DNA of 58,854 bases from Burkholderiales bacterium (GTDB lineage Bacteria > Pseudomonadota > Gammaproteobacteria > Burkholderiales > Casimicrobiaceae): contig JADZDD010000033.1 in NCBI GenBank assembly GCA_020851235.1, positions 1 to 58,854 on the forward strand, in the 5' to 3' direction. The stretch's first letter is position 1. Every line of letters begins with the position of its first letter. The translations under genes were made by a program, and so were the position numbers. The notes under the pieces were generated by a model that was given only the letters and a program-made list of their open reading frames with translations, was not told where the DNA came from and did no database searches. Of the stretch, positions 7,852-16,318 are shown one piece after another.

Positions 7852-8559
7852 ATGAAGCGCATCGCCATCGTCGAGGACGCGGCCGCGATCCGCGCGAACT
7901 ACACGGAAGCCTTGCGCCGGCATGGCTACGACGTCGCCGGCTTCGCTTCGCGCCCGGAGGCACTGGCGGCGTTTCGCACCCGTCTGCCCGACCTCGCACT
8001 GGTCGACATCGGTCTGGGCGACGAAGTCGACGGCGGCTTCACGCTCACGCGCGAGCTGCGTGCGATGTCGGCGACGCTGCCGATCATCATCCTGTCGGCG
8101 CGCGATTCCGACTTCGACATCGTTGCCGGATTGCGCCTGGGCGCCGACGACTACCTCACCAAGGACGCGAGCCTGCCGCACCTCGCCGCCCGCATCGCCG
8201 CGCTCTTCCGCCGTAGCGACCTCGCCGGAGCATCTCCCGAAGCCGAGGACATCCTCTCCCGCGGCGCGCTGACGCTCGACGTCAAGCGCCTGACCGCGGA
8301 CTGGCAGGGCAAGCGGGTCGACCTCACGCTCACCGAGTTCTGGATGGTCCATTCGCTCGCCCGGCATCCGGGGCACGTGAAGGACCGCGACGCGCTGATG
8401 CGCGATGCATCGATCGTGGTCGACGACAGCACGATTACCTCGCACGTCAAGCGGATCCGGCGCAAGTTCCAGGCGGTCGACGCCGCGTTCGATCGCATCG
8501 CCACCGTGTACGGCATGGGCTATCGCTGGTCGAGCCAGGCGCCCGATGGCGCGTCGTAG
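7852..8559 (+). CDS. pdsR: Dedicated sortase system response regulator
   Basis: 235 aa OmpR-type regulator. The receiver domain (1-115) has the acidic pair in IVEDA, phosphoacceptor Asp52 in LVDIGLGDE, and the conserved Lys in DDYLTKDAS. A winged-helix DNA-binding domain follows (about 135-228; LTLTEFWMVHSLARHPG, TITSHVKRIRRKF, YGMGYRW). Divergence from the class GN sortase operon and the adjoining kinase identify it as the regulator of the proteobacterial dedicated sortase system. It probably controls the sortase-target operon and possibly itself. The gene ends 15 bp before the kinase start. Confidence 0.9.
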   Translation: MKRIAIVEDAAAIRANYTEALRRHGYDVAGFASRPEALAAFRTRLPDLALVDIGLGDEVDGGFTLTRELRAMSATLPIIILSARDSDFDIVAGLRLGADDYLTKDASLPHLAARIAALFRRSDLAGASPEAEDILSRGALTLDVKRLTADWQGKRVDLTLTEFWMVHSLARHPGHVKDRDALMRDASIVVDDSTITSHVKRIRRKFQAVDAAFDRIATVYGMGYRWSSQAPDGAS

Positions 8560-8574
8560 CGCGGGCGCGGGCGC

Positions 8575-10194
8575 ATGAAGCTGCCGCGCGTCGCGCTGTC
8601 GATTCGCGCGCAGCTCCTCCTCGTCCTCACCGTCTTCCTCGTCCTGCCGTGGCTCGGCGTGAGCTACGTGCGCGAGCTGGAGCGCGTCCTGCGCGATGCG
8701 CACGAGCGCACGCTCGCGGGGACCGCGCAGGCGGTGGCGACCGCCCTGCACGATCGGCCGCGTCTTTTTGCCACGCCGCCCGATCCCATCGCGTCGTTCG
8801 CCCGCGAGCGCGCCGCCGACGCCACGCCCGCCGATCGGGCGCTGCCGCCCTCGGCCTCCCCCGAGATCGCGCAGATCATCGAGGGCCTGTCGCGAACGAC
8901 CGCACGCATCTGGGTGATCGATCGGCAAGGCACCGTGCTCGCGCGCGCTGGCACGCTGAAGCCGGCACCGGCAGCGACGCCACCGGCGTCGCTGTGGGAG
9001 CGCGTCGAGCAGATGACGCTCGGGCGCCTGTACCGGGCGTTTCTCGACCAGCCGCGCGAGGACTTCGTTGACGATGCCGCGACCCAGGGCGCGCCGCACG
9101 GTCGTGACGTCGAGGGCGCGCTCGCGGGGATCCTCACGAGCGAGCGACGACGCACCCGCGACGACCGTGCGGTCATCGTGAGCGCCGCGCATCCGGTGTG
9201 GGTCGGCGATGAAGTGCGCGGCGTCGTCATCGTCGAGGAGACGGGCAACGCGGTGCTCGCCGAGCGCAACCTCGCCTTCGAGCGGCTGTTCAACATCGTG
9301 CTCGCCGTGCTGCTCGTGGGCTCGCTCGCGCTGACCGCGTACGCGACCGTCCTCTCCGCGCGCATCCGGCGTCTGCGCGACGACGCCGAGCGTGCGATCG
9401 ACGCCGACGGCCGGGTGCGCGCGCCGCTCGCGAGCTCGCGCGCCGGCGACGAGATCGGCGACCTCTCGCGGAGCTTCGCGTCGGTGCTTGCCCGGCTCGC
9501 GGGCTATGCGCGCTACCAGGAGAAGATGGCGAGCCGGCTGTCGCACGAACTGCGCACCCCGATCGCCGTGGTGCGCAGCTCACTCGACAACCTGAAGGTC
9601 GCTCCCTCGCCGGAGGCGGCACGCGTGTACATGGAGCGCGCGCAGGAGGGACTTGCCCGCCTGACGCAGATCCTGACGCGGATGGCGGAGGCGGCAAGAC
9701 TCGACGAGAGCCTGTCCGACGTCGAGCGCGAGCGCTTCGACCTCGTCCCCGTCGTGCGCGGTTGCGTCGAGGGCTATCGCCTGGCGTACCCCCGGGGCCG
9801 CATCGACTGCACCGCCGACCCCGCGTCGATCACCATCGACGGCTCACCCGACCTCATCGCGCAGATGCTCGACAAGCTCGTCGCCAATGCCGTCGAGTTC
9901 GCCGGGGGCGGCGCCATCGCGGTCGTCGTGCGTGGCCGCGATGGCGCGGTGGAGCTCGCCGTCAGCAACGAGGGGCCACCGTTACCGGAGGGGATGGAGG
10001 GGCGCCTGTTCGAGTCGATGGTGTCGGTACGCCGCGGCGACGACGCTTCCGGGCCGCACCTGGGACTCGGCTTGTACATCGTTCGGGCCATCGCGCAGTT
10101 TCACCGCGGTCGCGTGCACGCCGCCAACCGGCCGGAAGGAAACGGCGTCACGGTGACGGTGATCCTGCCGCCGGCGGAAGCGTCGTCGCGGTAA
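8575..10194 (+). CDS. pdsS: Dedicated sortase system histidine kinase
   Basis: 539 aa membrane sensor kinase. Transmembrane segments lie at about 13-28 and 240-260, enclosing a periplasmic sensor of roughly 210 residues without a recognisable PAS or Cache signature. A HAMP-like linker follows, then the H-box MASRLSHELRTPIA with phospho-acceptor His324, and an HATPase domain with the N-box LDKLVANAVEFA and a GLGLYIVRAIA G2 box. Co-transcription with pdsR (15 bp gap) makes them a cognate pair. The ligand is unknown; an envelope or surface cue is the obvious guess. Confidence 0.9.
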   Translation: MKLPRVALSIRAQLLLVLTVFLVLPWLGVSYVRELERVLRDAHERTLAGTAQAVATALHDRPRLFATPPDPIASFARERAADATPADRALPPSASPEIAQIIEGLSRTTARIWVIDRQGTVLARAGTLKPAPAATPPASLWERVEQMTLGRLYRAFLDQPREDFVDDAATQGAPHGRDVEGALAGILTSERRRTRDDRAVIVSAAHPVWVGDEVRGVVIVEETGNAVLAERNLAFERLFNIVLAVLLVGSLALTAYATVLSARIRRLRDDAERAIDADGRVRAPLASSRAGDEIGDLSRSFASVLARLAGYARYQEKMASRLSHELRTPIAVVRSSLDNLKVAPSPEAARVYMERAQEGLARLTQILTRMAEAARLDESLSDVERERFDLVPVVRGCVEGYRLAYPRGRIDCTADPASITIDGSPDLIAQMLDKLVANAVEFAGGGAIAVVVRGRDGAVELAVSNEGPPLPEGMEGRLFESMVSVRRGDDASGPHLGLGLYIVRAIAQFHRGRVHAANRPEGNGVTVTVILPPAEASSR

Positions 10195-10196
10195 GC

Positions 10197-10202
10197 GATA
10201 AT
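10197..10202 (+). promoter_or_regulatory. -10 candidate upstream of mpl
   Basis: GATAAT just after the pdsS stop; the first downstream ATG (10225) opens a 21-codon frame and mpl starts at 10293. No matching -35 recognised. Confidence 0.4.
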
Positions 10203-10224
10203 CCGCCGTTTGCCCTCCACCACC

Positions 10225-10290
10225 ATGAACGTCGCCGCTCCCGCCACGCCGCATCTCGCGCTCGTTGCCGCCGCCGCGCCGGTGCGCTGA
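10225..10290 (+). CDS. Possible 21-codon upstream open frame before mpl
   Basis: ATG to TGA encodes MNVAAPATPHLALVAAAAPVR and its TGA ends 2 nt before the mpl start codon. It lies at a natural distance from the GATAAT box, so ribosomes could translate it and reinitiate at mpl. It has no good Shine-Dalgarno sequence and may be fortuitous. Confidence 0.3.
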   Translation: MNVAAPATPHLALVAAAAPVR

Positions 10291-10292
10291 CC

Positions 10293-11699
10293 ATGCACCT
10301 GCACATCCTCGGCATCTGCGGCACGTTCATGGGCGGGATCGCGGCGATCGCGCGGGCCGCGGGACATCGCGTGACCGGTTGCGACGCGAACGTCTATCCG
10401 CCGATGTCCACGCAGCTCGCCGCGCTCGGCATCGAGCTCACGCCCGGCTGGGATGCGGCGCAACTCGCCGGAGTCGCGAAGGACGCCGACGTCTTCGTCG
10501 TCGGCAACGTGGTGTCGCGCGGCAATGCGCTCATGGAGGCGATCCTCGACAGCAGCCGTGCCTACGTCTCCGGCCCGCAGTGGCTCTACGAGAACGTGCT
10601 TGCGGGGCGCTGGGTGCTCGCGGTGGCGGGGACGCACGGCAAGACCACGACGACATCGATGCTCGCCTGGATCCTCGACCGGGCCGGTCTCGATCCGGGC
10701 TTCCTCATCGGTGGCGCGCCGGTCGACTTTCCCGTATCGGCGCGACTGACCGACAGCGCCTTCTTCGTCATCGAGGCCGACGAATACGACACCGCCTTCT
10801 TCGACAAGCGCAGCAAGTTCGTGCACTACCGGCCGCGCACGCTGGTGCTCAACAATCTCGAGTACGACCACGCCGACATCTTCGCCGACCTCGCCGCGAT
10901 CGAGACGCAGTTCCACCACCTCCTGCGCATGGTGCCGCCGCACGGGCGCGTGATCGTGAACGACGCCGACGCGGCGCTCGGACGGGTGCTCGCGCGCGGG
11001 CTGTGGAGCGAGAGCGAGCGTTTCGGCATGGACGAGGGTAACGGCGGCGGTGACGGCGGCGGCGGTGACGGTGCCCGGCGCGGCGCGGCACGGTGGACAC
11101 TGGCCGGCGACGCCACCGTGACGCTCGACGGGGTCGCGCAGGGCGCGCTCGCGCTCGCGCTCCCGGGCCGGCACAACGCGCTCAACGCGCTTGCCGCGCT
11201 CGCTGCGGCGCGGCACGTGGGCGTTCCGGTGACGCAAGGGATGGCGGCGCTCGCGTCCTTTTCCGGCGTGCGGCGTCGCCTCGAGCGGCGCGGCGAAGCG
11301 GACGGTGTGGTGGTCTACGACGATTTCGCACACCACCCCACCGCCGTGGCCGCGTCGCTCGCGGCACTGCGCGGCAAGGTCGGGCACGACCGCATCATCG
11401 CCGTGCTGGAGCCGCGCTCGAACACGATGAAACTCGGCGCGATGAAGGCGGCGCTGCCGGCGAGCTTCGCGATGGCCGACCGTGTCTTCTGCTACGACGC
11501 GAACGTGGGCTGGGACGTCGCGGCGGCGCTCGCGCCGCTCGGCGCAAAGGCGAGCGTCGAGCGCGACCTCGACGCGCTCATCGCGAAGATCGTCACCGAA
11601 GCGCGCCAAGGCGACCAGGTTCTCGTCATGAGCAACGGCGGCTTCGGCGGCATCCACGCGAAGCTCCTCGCGCGGTTGGATGCACGCGGTCGGCGATGA
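10293..11699 (+). CDS. mpl: UDP-N-acetylmuramate:L-alanyl-gamma-D-glutamyl-meso-diaminopimelate ligase
   Basis: 468 aa, the normal Mpl length. It attaches recycled murein tripeptide to UDP-MurNAc in the cytoplasm. Mur-ligase features: N-terminal HILGICGTFMGG nucleotide-sugar binding loop, ATP P-loop GTHGKTTT (113-120), ADEYDTAFFD, NNLEYDHADIF, and a C-terminal domain with DFAHHPTAV and LEPRSNTMKLG, which distinguish Mpl from MurC. A glycine/aspartate-rich stretch at about residues 250-262 looks like a small lineage-specific insertion. The stop overlaps the next gene by 4 nt (ATGA). Confidence 0.96.
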   Translation: MHLHILGICGTFMGGIAAIARAAGHRVTGCDANVYPPMSTQLAALGIELTPGWDAAQLAGVAKDADVFVVGNVVSRGNALMEAILDSSRAYVSGPQWLYENVLAGRWVLAVAGTHGKTTTTSMLAWILDRAGLDPGFLIGGAPVDFPVSARLTDSAFFVIEADEYDTAFFDKRSKFVHYRPRTLVLNNLEYDHADIFADLAAIETQFHHLLRMVPPHGRVIVNDADAALGRVLARGLWSESERFGMDEGNGGGDGGGGDGARRGAARWTLAGDATVTLDGVAQGALALALPGRHNALNALAALAAARHVGVPVTQGMAALASFSGVRRRLERRGEADGVVVYDDFAHHPTAVAASLAALRGKVGHDRIIAVLEPRSNTMKLGAMKAALPASFAMADRVFCYDANVGWDVAAALAPLGAKASVERDLDALIAKIVTEARQGDQVLVMSNGGFGGIHAKLLARLDARGRR

Positions 11700-12283
11700 C
11701 GACGATCGTCTACCTGCACGGTTTTCGCAGCGCGCCCGCAAGCATCAAGGCGCAACGGCTGCACGGCGCCGTCGACGCGATGCCCGCCGCGCGGCGACCG
11801 CGGCTGCACATTCCGGCACTCACCCACGGTCCCGCGGCGGCGGTGGCTGCGGTCACGCACTGGGTCGAGGCGCACGTCGGCGACGATCGCCTGACCTTCG
11901 TCGGCAGCTCGCTCGGCGGCTTCTACGCAACGCATCTTGCCGAGCGCTTCGAGGCGCGCGCGGTCATGATCAATCCGGCGGTGAACCCTGCGCGCGACCT
12001 CGCGCCGTGGATCGGCATCCAGACGAACCTGTACACCGGCGAGGCGTTCGAAGTGACCGCGGCGCACTTCGGCGAGCTCGCGGCGCTCGCCGTGCCGCGC
12101 ATCTCGCGTCCGGATCGCTATCTCCTCCTCGTGGAGACCGGGGACGAGGTGCTCGACTATCGCGAGGCCGTCGTCCACTACGGTGGCGCGTGGCAGTACG
12201 TACGCGGTGGCGGCGACCACAGCTACACCGATTTCGAGGCGCAGATTCCGACCATCCTGCGCTTCGCGGGCGCGGCCGATTGA
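11696..12283 (+). CDS. YqiA/YcfP-family alpha/beta-hydrolase (esterase)
   Basis: 195 aa, the size of YqiA-like single-domain alpha/beta hydrolases. It opens with IVYLHGFRSAP (oxyanion His-Gly region). GSSLGG places the nucleophile at Ser72, an acid is near VETGDEVLDY (Asp150 or Asp154), and His175 in GGDHSYTDF completes the triad. Such proteins hydrolyse short acyl or CoA esters in vitro; the in vivo substrate is unknown. Start ATG overlaps the mpl stop, so translation is coupled. Confidence 0.9.
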   Translation: MTTIVYLHGFRSAPASIKAQRLHGAVDAMPAARRPRLHIPALTHGPAAAVAAVTHWVEAHVGDDRLTFVGSSLGGFYATHLAERFEARAVMINPAVNPARDLAPWIGIQTNLYTGEAFEVTAAHFGELAALAVPRISRPDRYLLLVETGDEVLDYREAVVHYGGAWQYVRGGGDHSYTDFEAQIPTILRFAGAAD

Positions 12284-12307
12284 GCCGGCGCGGCACGGTC
12301 CGCAGCG

Positions 12308-12313
12308 TATACT
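12308..12313 (+). promoter_or_regulatory. -10 candidate, 5'-nucleotidase gene
   Basis: TATACT ends 6 nt before the ATG at 12320 with no Shine-Dalgarno in between, suggesting a leaderless transcript. The preceding gene ends 25 bp upstream of the box. Confidence 0.5.
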
Positions 12314-12319
12314 CGCCGC

Positions 12320-13240
12320 ATGCCCACCGCCGCGGACGTCCCGCAACTCATCGTTGCGATCAGCTCGCGAGCACTCTTCGATTTCGAGGAAGAGAACGCG
12401 CTGTTCGACCCGCGCAACGACCAGGCGTACATCGATCTGCAACTGTCGCGCCTCGACGAGCGGGCGAAGCCCGGCGTTGCCTTCCGCCTGGTCAAGAAGC
12501 TCCTCGATTTCAACGCCGACGGCGTGAAGCGCGTCGAGGTGGTGATCCTCTCGCGCAACGATCCCGTGTCGGGGCTGCGCGTGCTGCGCTCGGTCGCGGG
12601 CAACGCGCTCGCCATCGAGCGCGCGGTGTTCACGCGCGGGCGCGAGCCGTGGGGCTACTTGCGCCCGCTCAACGCCAATCTCTTCCTGTCGGCCAATCCG
12701 GACGACGTCCGCGACGCGCTGGGCGAGCACTACCCGGCTGCGGTGGTGTACACGAGCACGTCGACCGCGGATTCGCATCCCGACGAGGTGCGCATCGCCT
12801 TCGACGGTGACGCGGTGCTCTTCGCCGACGAGGCCGAGCGCGTCTATCGCGAGGGCGGACTGACGGCGTTCCAGTCGCACGAGGCGAGTCACGCGGCACG
12901 ACCGTTGCCACCCGGGCCTTTCAAGCCGCTGCTCGAGGCGCTGCACCGCCTGCAGCAGGCGGACGATCGCGACAAGGTCGCGATGCGCCTGCGCACCGCG
13001 CTCGTCACCGCGCGCAGCGCACCCGCGCACGAGCGCGCGATCCGCACGCTCATGAACTGGAACATCCACGTCGACGAGGCGATGTTCCTGGGCGGCCTCG
13101 AGAAGGGGCCGTTCCTGCGGGAGTTCGAGCCGGACTTCTACTTCGACGACCAGACGCGGCACGTGCACTCGGCAGCGCAGCACGTACCGGCGGGACACGT
13201 CCCGCACGGGGTCGCCAACGAGGCTCGCGACGCGAACTGA
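12320..13240 (+). CDS. 5'-nucleotidase (NT5C1-like family)
   Basis: 306 aa. The N-terminal LIVAISSRALFDFEEENALF, KRVEVVILSRNDP, AFTRG-like VFTRGREPWGYL, and the C-terminal FLGGLEKGPFL and FDDQTRHVHSA are hallmarks of the bacterial relatives of eukaryotic cytosolic 5'-nucleotidase 1. These HAD-like enzymes dephosphorylate nucleoside monophosphates, so a role in nucleotide pool balance is likely. A TATACT box lies just ahead. The gene is monocistronic: its neighbour downstream converges on it. Confidence 0.9.
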   Translation: MPTAADVPQLIVAISSRALFDFEEENALFDPRNDQAYIDLQLSRLDERAKPGVAFRLVKKLLDFNADGVKRVEVVILSRNDPVSGLRVLRSVAGNALAIERAVFTRGREPWGYLRPLNANLFLSANPDDVRDALGEHYPAAVVYTSTSTADSHPDEVRIAFDGDAVLFADEAERVYREGGLTAFQSHEASHAARPLPPGPFKPLLEALHRLQQADDRDKVAMRLRTALVTARSAPAHERAIRTLMNWNIHVDEAMFLGGLEKGPFLREFEPDFYFDDQTRHVHSAAQHVPAGHVPHGVANEARDAN

Positions 13241-13269
13241 AGCGTCGCCGCGCGGACGGTCGCGCCGGA

Positions 13270-14274
13270 CTACGCGCGCAAGCGTCCGAAGAACGGGTAC
13301 TGCGGATCGTTGTAGCCGGGCGTGGACGGGTGTCCGGGCACCACCAGGGAATCGACGAGCGCCTCGTCCTCGTCGCTCCATGCCGTTCCGATCGCGGCGA
13401 CGTACTCGCTCCACTGTGCAAGCGTGCGCGGACCCACGACGACGCTCGTGACGATGCGATTGGCCCACAGCCACGCGAGCGCGAACTGCAGTGTCGTGCG
13501 GCCCGTCTTCCGCGCGTGCTCGGAGAGCTTGTGCGCGATCGCGTACGACTCCTGACGCAGCTCCGTCTCGTGGATGCGCTGATCGCCGCTCGCGGCGCGC
13601 GAGCCCTCGGGGAACGGCGCCCCCGGAGCGTACTTGCCGGTGAGCACGCCGCGGGCGATCGGCGAGTACGCTGCGACGCCGATGCCGTAGTGGTCGCACG
13701 CCGGCAGCACCTCGACCTCGGGCATGCGGTTGAGGAGGTTGTAATAGGGCTGGCAGACGACCGGCGGCGGCACGCCTTGCGCCGCGCATTCGGCGACCAC
13801 CTGCGAGATCCTCCAGCCGCGATAGTTGGAAATGCCGAAGTAGCGGATCTTGCCGCTGCGGATGAGGTCGCCCACCGCGCCGACGGTTTCGGCCACGGGT
13901 GTGTCGAGATCGTCGCGGTGCAGGTACAGGATGTCGATGTGGTCGGTGGAAAGCCGCGCGAGACTGTCGTCGCACGCCGCGAGCACCCAGCGCCGCGACA
14001 AGCCCCCCGAGTGCGGGCGTTTCGTCAGCGGATTGCCGCATTTGGTGGCGAGAATCCATTCGCGGCGGTGCGCGCGGATCGACGCTCCCACGATGCGCTC
14101 GGTCTCGCCCTTGTTGTAGGCGTCGGCGGTATCGATGAAATTGACGCCCGCCGCGTGCGCCGCAGCGACGATGCGCGCGGCCTCCGCGGCGTCGGTGCGG
14201 TCGCCGAAGATCATCGTGCCAAGGCAAAGCGGCGAGACCATGAGTCCGCTCGCCCCCAATCTTGCGTAGTCCAT
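13270..14274 (-). CDS. Aldo/keto reductase
   Basis: 334 aa TIM-barrel NAD(P)H-dependent oxidoreductase. The catalytic tetrad is visible as Asp and Tyr in NFIDTADAYNKGETE, Lys in ATKCGNP and His in LYLHRDD. GISNYRGW and SVVVGPRTLAQ are standard family motifs, the latter contacting cofactor. The start at 14274 follows GGGGATC. It resembles the YajO/tyrosine auxotrophy subgroup of AKRs that act on assorted aldehydes and ketones; the substrate is not predictable. Convergent with the 5'-nucleotidase, divergent from the RNB gene. Confidence 0.92.
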   Translation of the reverse strand: MDYARLGASGLMVSPLCLGTMIFGDRTDAAEAARIVAAAHAAGVNFIDTADAYNKGETERIVGASIRAHRREWILATKCGNPLTKRPHSGGLSRRWVLAACDDSLARLSTDHIDILYLHRDDLDTPVAETVGAVGDLIRSGKIRYFGISNYRGWRISQVVAECAAQGVPPPVVCQPYYNLLNRMPEVEVLPACDHYGIGVAAYSPIARGVLTGKYAPGAPFPEGSRAASGDQRIHETELRQESYAIAHKLSEHARKTGRTTLQFALAWLWANRIVTSVVVGPRTLAQWSEYVAAIGTAWSDEDEALVDSLVVPGHPSTPGYNDPQYPFFGRLRA

Positions 14275-14381
14275 GAAAGATCCCCGATCGAAGGCGAACA
14301 CTATGCGGTGTCGGTGTCGATCGCGCAACGTGTCGCGCGTTCGGCCACGCCCTTGCGCCGCGTGCGCTTCGAGGTGCCGCG

Positions 14382-14387
14382 TATAAT
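14382..14387 (+). promoter_or_regulatory. -10 consensus box of the RNB gene
   Basis: A perfect TATAAT, 72 nt before the start at 14460. No good -35 is present 16-18 bp upstream. Confidence 0.5.
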
Positions 14388-14459
14388 CGCGTGCCCCCGC
14401 GCAGCGCATCCGCGTTGCCGCCCGCTGTGCTTCCCGGGACATTCTTCCCCCACGCCGCC

Positions 14460-16307
14460 ATGAATGTGCTGTTCGAGGACGACGGTCAGTTGAAGGCCGG
14501 CAGCGTGCTCGCCGACAACGACGCATCACTGCAGGTCGAGGCGGTTTCCGGCAAGCGCCTCAAGGTCAAGGCGGGCCATGTCCTCCTGCGCTTTGCCACA
14601 CCCGGCCCTGCCGAGACGCTGCAGGAGGGCGGGCGGCTCGCGGCCGAACTCGATCCCAATTTCCTCTGGGAGGTGAGCGAGGACGGCGAGTTCGGTTTCG
14701 CCGATCTCGCCCGCGAGTACTACGGCGGTGCACCCACCGCCCCGCAGGCGGCAGCGGTGGCGCTCCTGCTGCACGCCTCGCCGATGCATTTCTACAAGCG
14801 GGGCAAGGGTCGCTACAGCAAGGCGCCGGCGCAGTCGCTCAAGGCGGCACTCGCCTCGGTCGAGCGCAAGGCGCGCGAGGCGGAGCAGATCGCGGGCTGG
14901 GCGCACGAGCTCGTCGAAGGCCGGTTGCCCGATGCGCTGCGCGCGCGGCGTTCGATGCTGCTCTACCGGCCCGACAAGAACGCGCTCGAATGGAAGGTGC
15001 TCGCCGCCGCCTGCGAGGTGCGCAAGCAAAGCCCCGTCGAGGTGCTCGCAGCGTGCGGCGCCATCCCGTCGACGCACGACTATCACTTCGACGCCTTCGT
15101 CCTGGAGGCGTTTCCGCAGGGACTCGCCTTCGCGCCCTGGGGCGCCATCCCGGCACTGCCCGATCTCACGACGAGTTTCGTTCGCGCGTTTTCGATCGAC
15201 GATGCTTCGACGGTCGAGATCGACGACGCCTTCTCGGTGCGCGAGTTGCCCGGCGGCAACGTCGAGATCGGCATCCACATCGCGTGTCCGGCGCTCGCGA
15301 TCGGACGCGACACGCCGCTCGACCGGATCGCGCGCGAGCGGCTGTCGACGGTCTACATGCCGGGTCGCAAGCTCACCATGCTCCCCGACGAGGTCGTCGA
15401 CGCCTTCACGATGAAGGCGGGGACCGCGCCGCCGGCATTGACGCTGGCGCTCGAAGTGACCCCCGACGGGACGGTCGTCGCGCAGACCACGCGCGTCGAA
15501 CGCGTCACCATCGCCGCCAATTTGCGCCTCGACGCGGTCAGTTCCACCTTCGCCAACGACCTGCCGTCGCCGGACGATCCGCCGTGGACGGCCGAGATGC
15601 GCATGCTGTGGAAGGTCGTCGGCAAGCTCGCCGCCGCGCGCGGCAAGGACGACGTCAATCGCATCGACTTCAGCTTCGACGTCGACTGGCAGGCCGCTCC
15701 CGGCGGGCGCATCGCGATCGTGCCGCGTGAGCGTGGCAGCCCGCTCGACAAGCTCGTGGCCGAACTCATGATCCACGTCAACGACACGTGGGGGAGGCTC
15801 CTCGCCGATCACGGCGTGGCGGGCCTGTACCGGGTGCAAAGCGGCGGCAAGGTCAAGATGAGCACGCGACCCGGCGAGCATCAGGGACTGGGACTCATGC
15901 ACTACCTGTGGTCGAGTTCGCCGCTGCGCCGCTACAGCGATCTCGTCAACCAGCGACAACTGCTCGCGGTGATCGACGGCCGTGCGCCGCCGTACGCCGA
16001 CAACGACGCGAGCCTCTTCGCGGCGCTCGCCGACTTCGAGGCAACGTACAGCCAGTACGCCGAGTTCCAGTCCCGCATGGAGCACTACTGGTGCCTGCGC
16101 TGGCTCGTGCAGGAGGAGGTGCGCGAGACGACCGCCGAGGTCATTCGCGAGAATCTCGTGCGCTTCACCCGCCTGCCGATCGTGATGCGCCTGCCCGACC
16201 TGCCACCGCAAGCGCCCGGCTGCATCGTCCGCATCGGGGTGGGCCGCATCGATCTCCTCGCCGCAACGCTCGAATGTCGCGTCCTGGGCACGAAGGAAGA
16301 GGCATGA
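14460..16307 (+). CDS. RNB-domain 3'-5' exoribonuclease (RNase II family)
   Basis: 615 aa. The RNB core begins near residue 235; SIDDASTVEIDDAF carries Asp247, Asp255 and Asp256, aligning with three of the four catalytic Asp of E. coli RNase II, while the fourth position (D207 there) is Glu253. SPLRRYSDLVNQRQL is the characteristic RNB C-terminal signature. The N-terminal 230 residues lack an obvious pair of cold-shock domains, so this belongs to the shorter RNase II-like group found in betaproteobacteria and cyanobacteria rather than RNase R. Role: RNA turnover in the cytoplasm. Its stop is within 50 bp of the tonB promoter. Confidence 0.9.
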   Translation: MNVLFEDDGQLKAGSVLADNDASLQVEAVSGKRLKVKAGHVLLRFATPGPAETLQEGGRLAAELDPNFLWEVSEDGEFGFADLAREYYGGAPTAPQAAAVALLLHASPMHFYKRGKGRYSKAPAQSLKAALASVERKAREAEQIAGWAHELVEGRLPDALRARRSMLLYRPDKNALEWKVLAAACEVRKQSPVEVLAACGAIPSTHDYHFDAFVLEAFPQGLAFAPWGAIPALPDLTTSFVRAFSIDDASTVEIDDAFSVRELPGGNVEIGIHIACPALAIGRDTPLDRIARERLSTVYMPGRKLTMLPDEVVDAFTMKAGTAPPALTLALEVTPDGTVVAQTTRVERVTIAANLRLDAVSSTFANDLPSPDDPPWTAEMRMLWKVVGKLAAARGKDDVNRIDFSFDVDWQAAPGGRIAIVPRERGSPLDKLVAELMIHVNDTWGRLLADHGVAGLYRVQSGGKVKMSTRPGEHQGLGLMHYLWSSSPLRRYSDLVNQRQLLAVIDGRAPPYADNDASLFAALADFEATYSQYAEFQSRMEHYWCLRWLVQEEVRETTAEVIRENLVRFTRLPIVMRLPDLPPQAPGCIVRIGVGRIDLLAATLECRVLGTKEEA

Positions 16308-16318
16308 CGTGCGGCGCC

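Noticed and set aside
5048-7855. A 935-codon plus-strand open frame opposite the sortase target
   Set aside because: Same reason: low-complexity, Arg-rich shadow of the VIT/VWA gene with no recognisable domains.
11492-14461. A 989-codon minus-strand open frame spanning several genes
   Set aside because: It crosses mpl, the esterase and the 5'-nucleotidase in antisense, then runs out of frame through the aldo/keto reductase gene; no domain content of its own.
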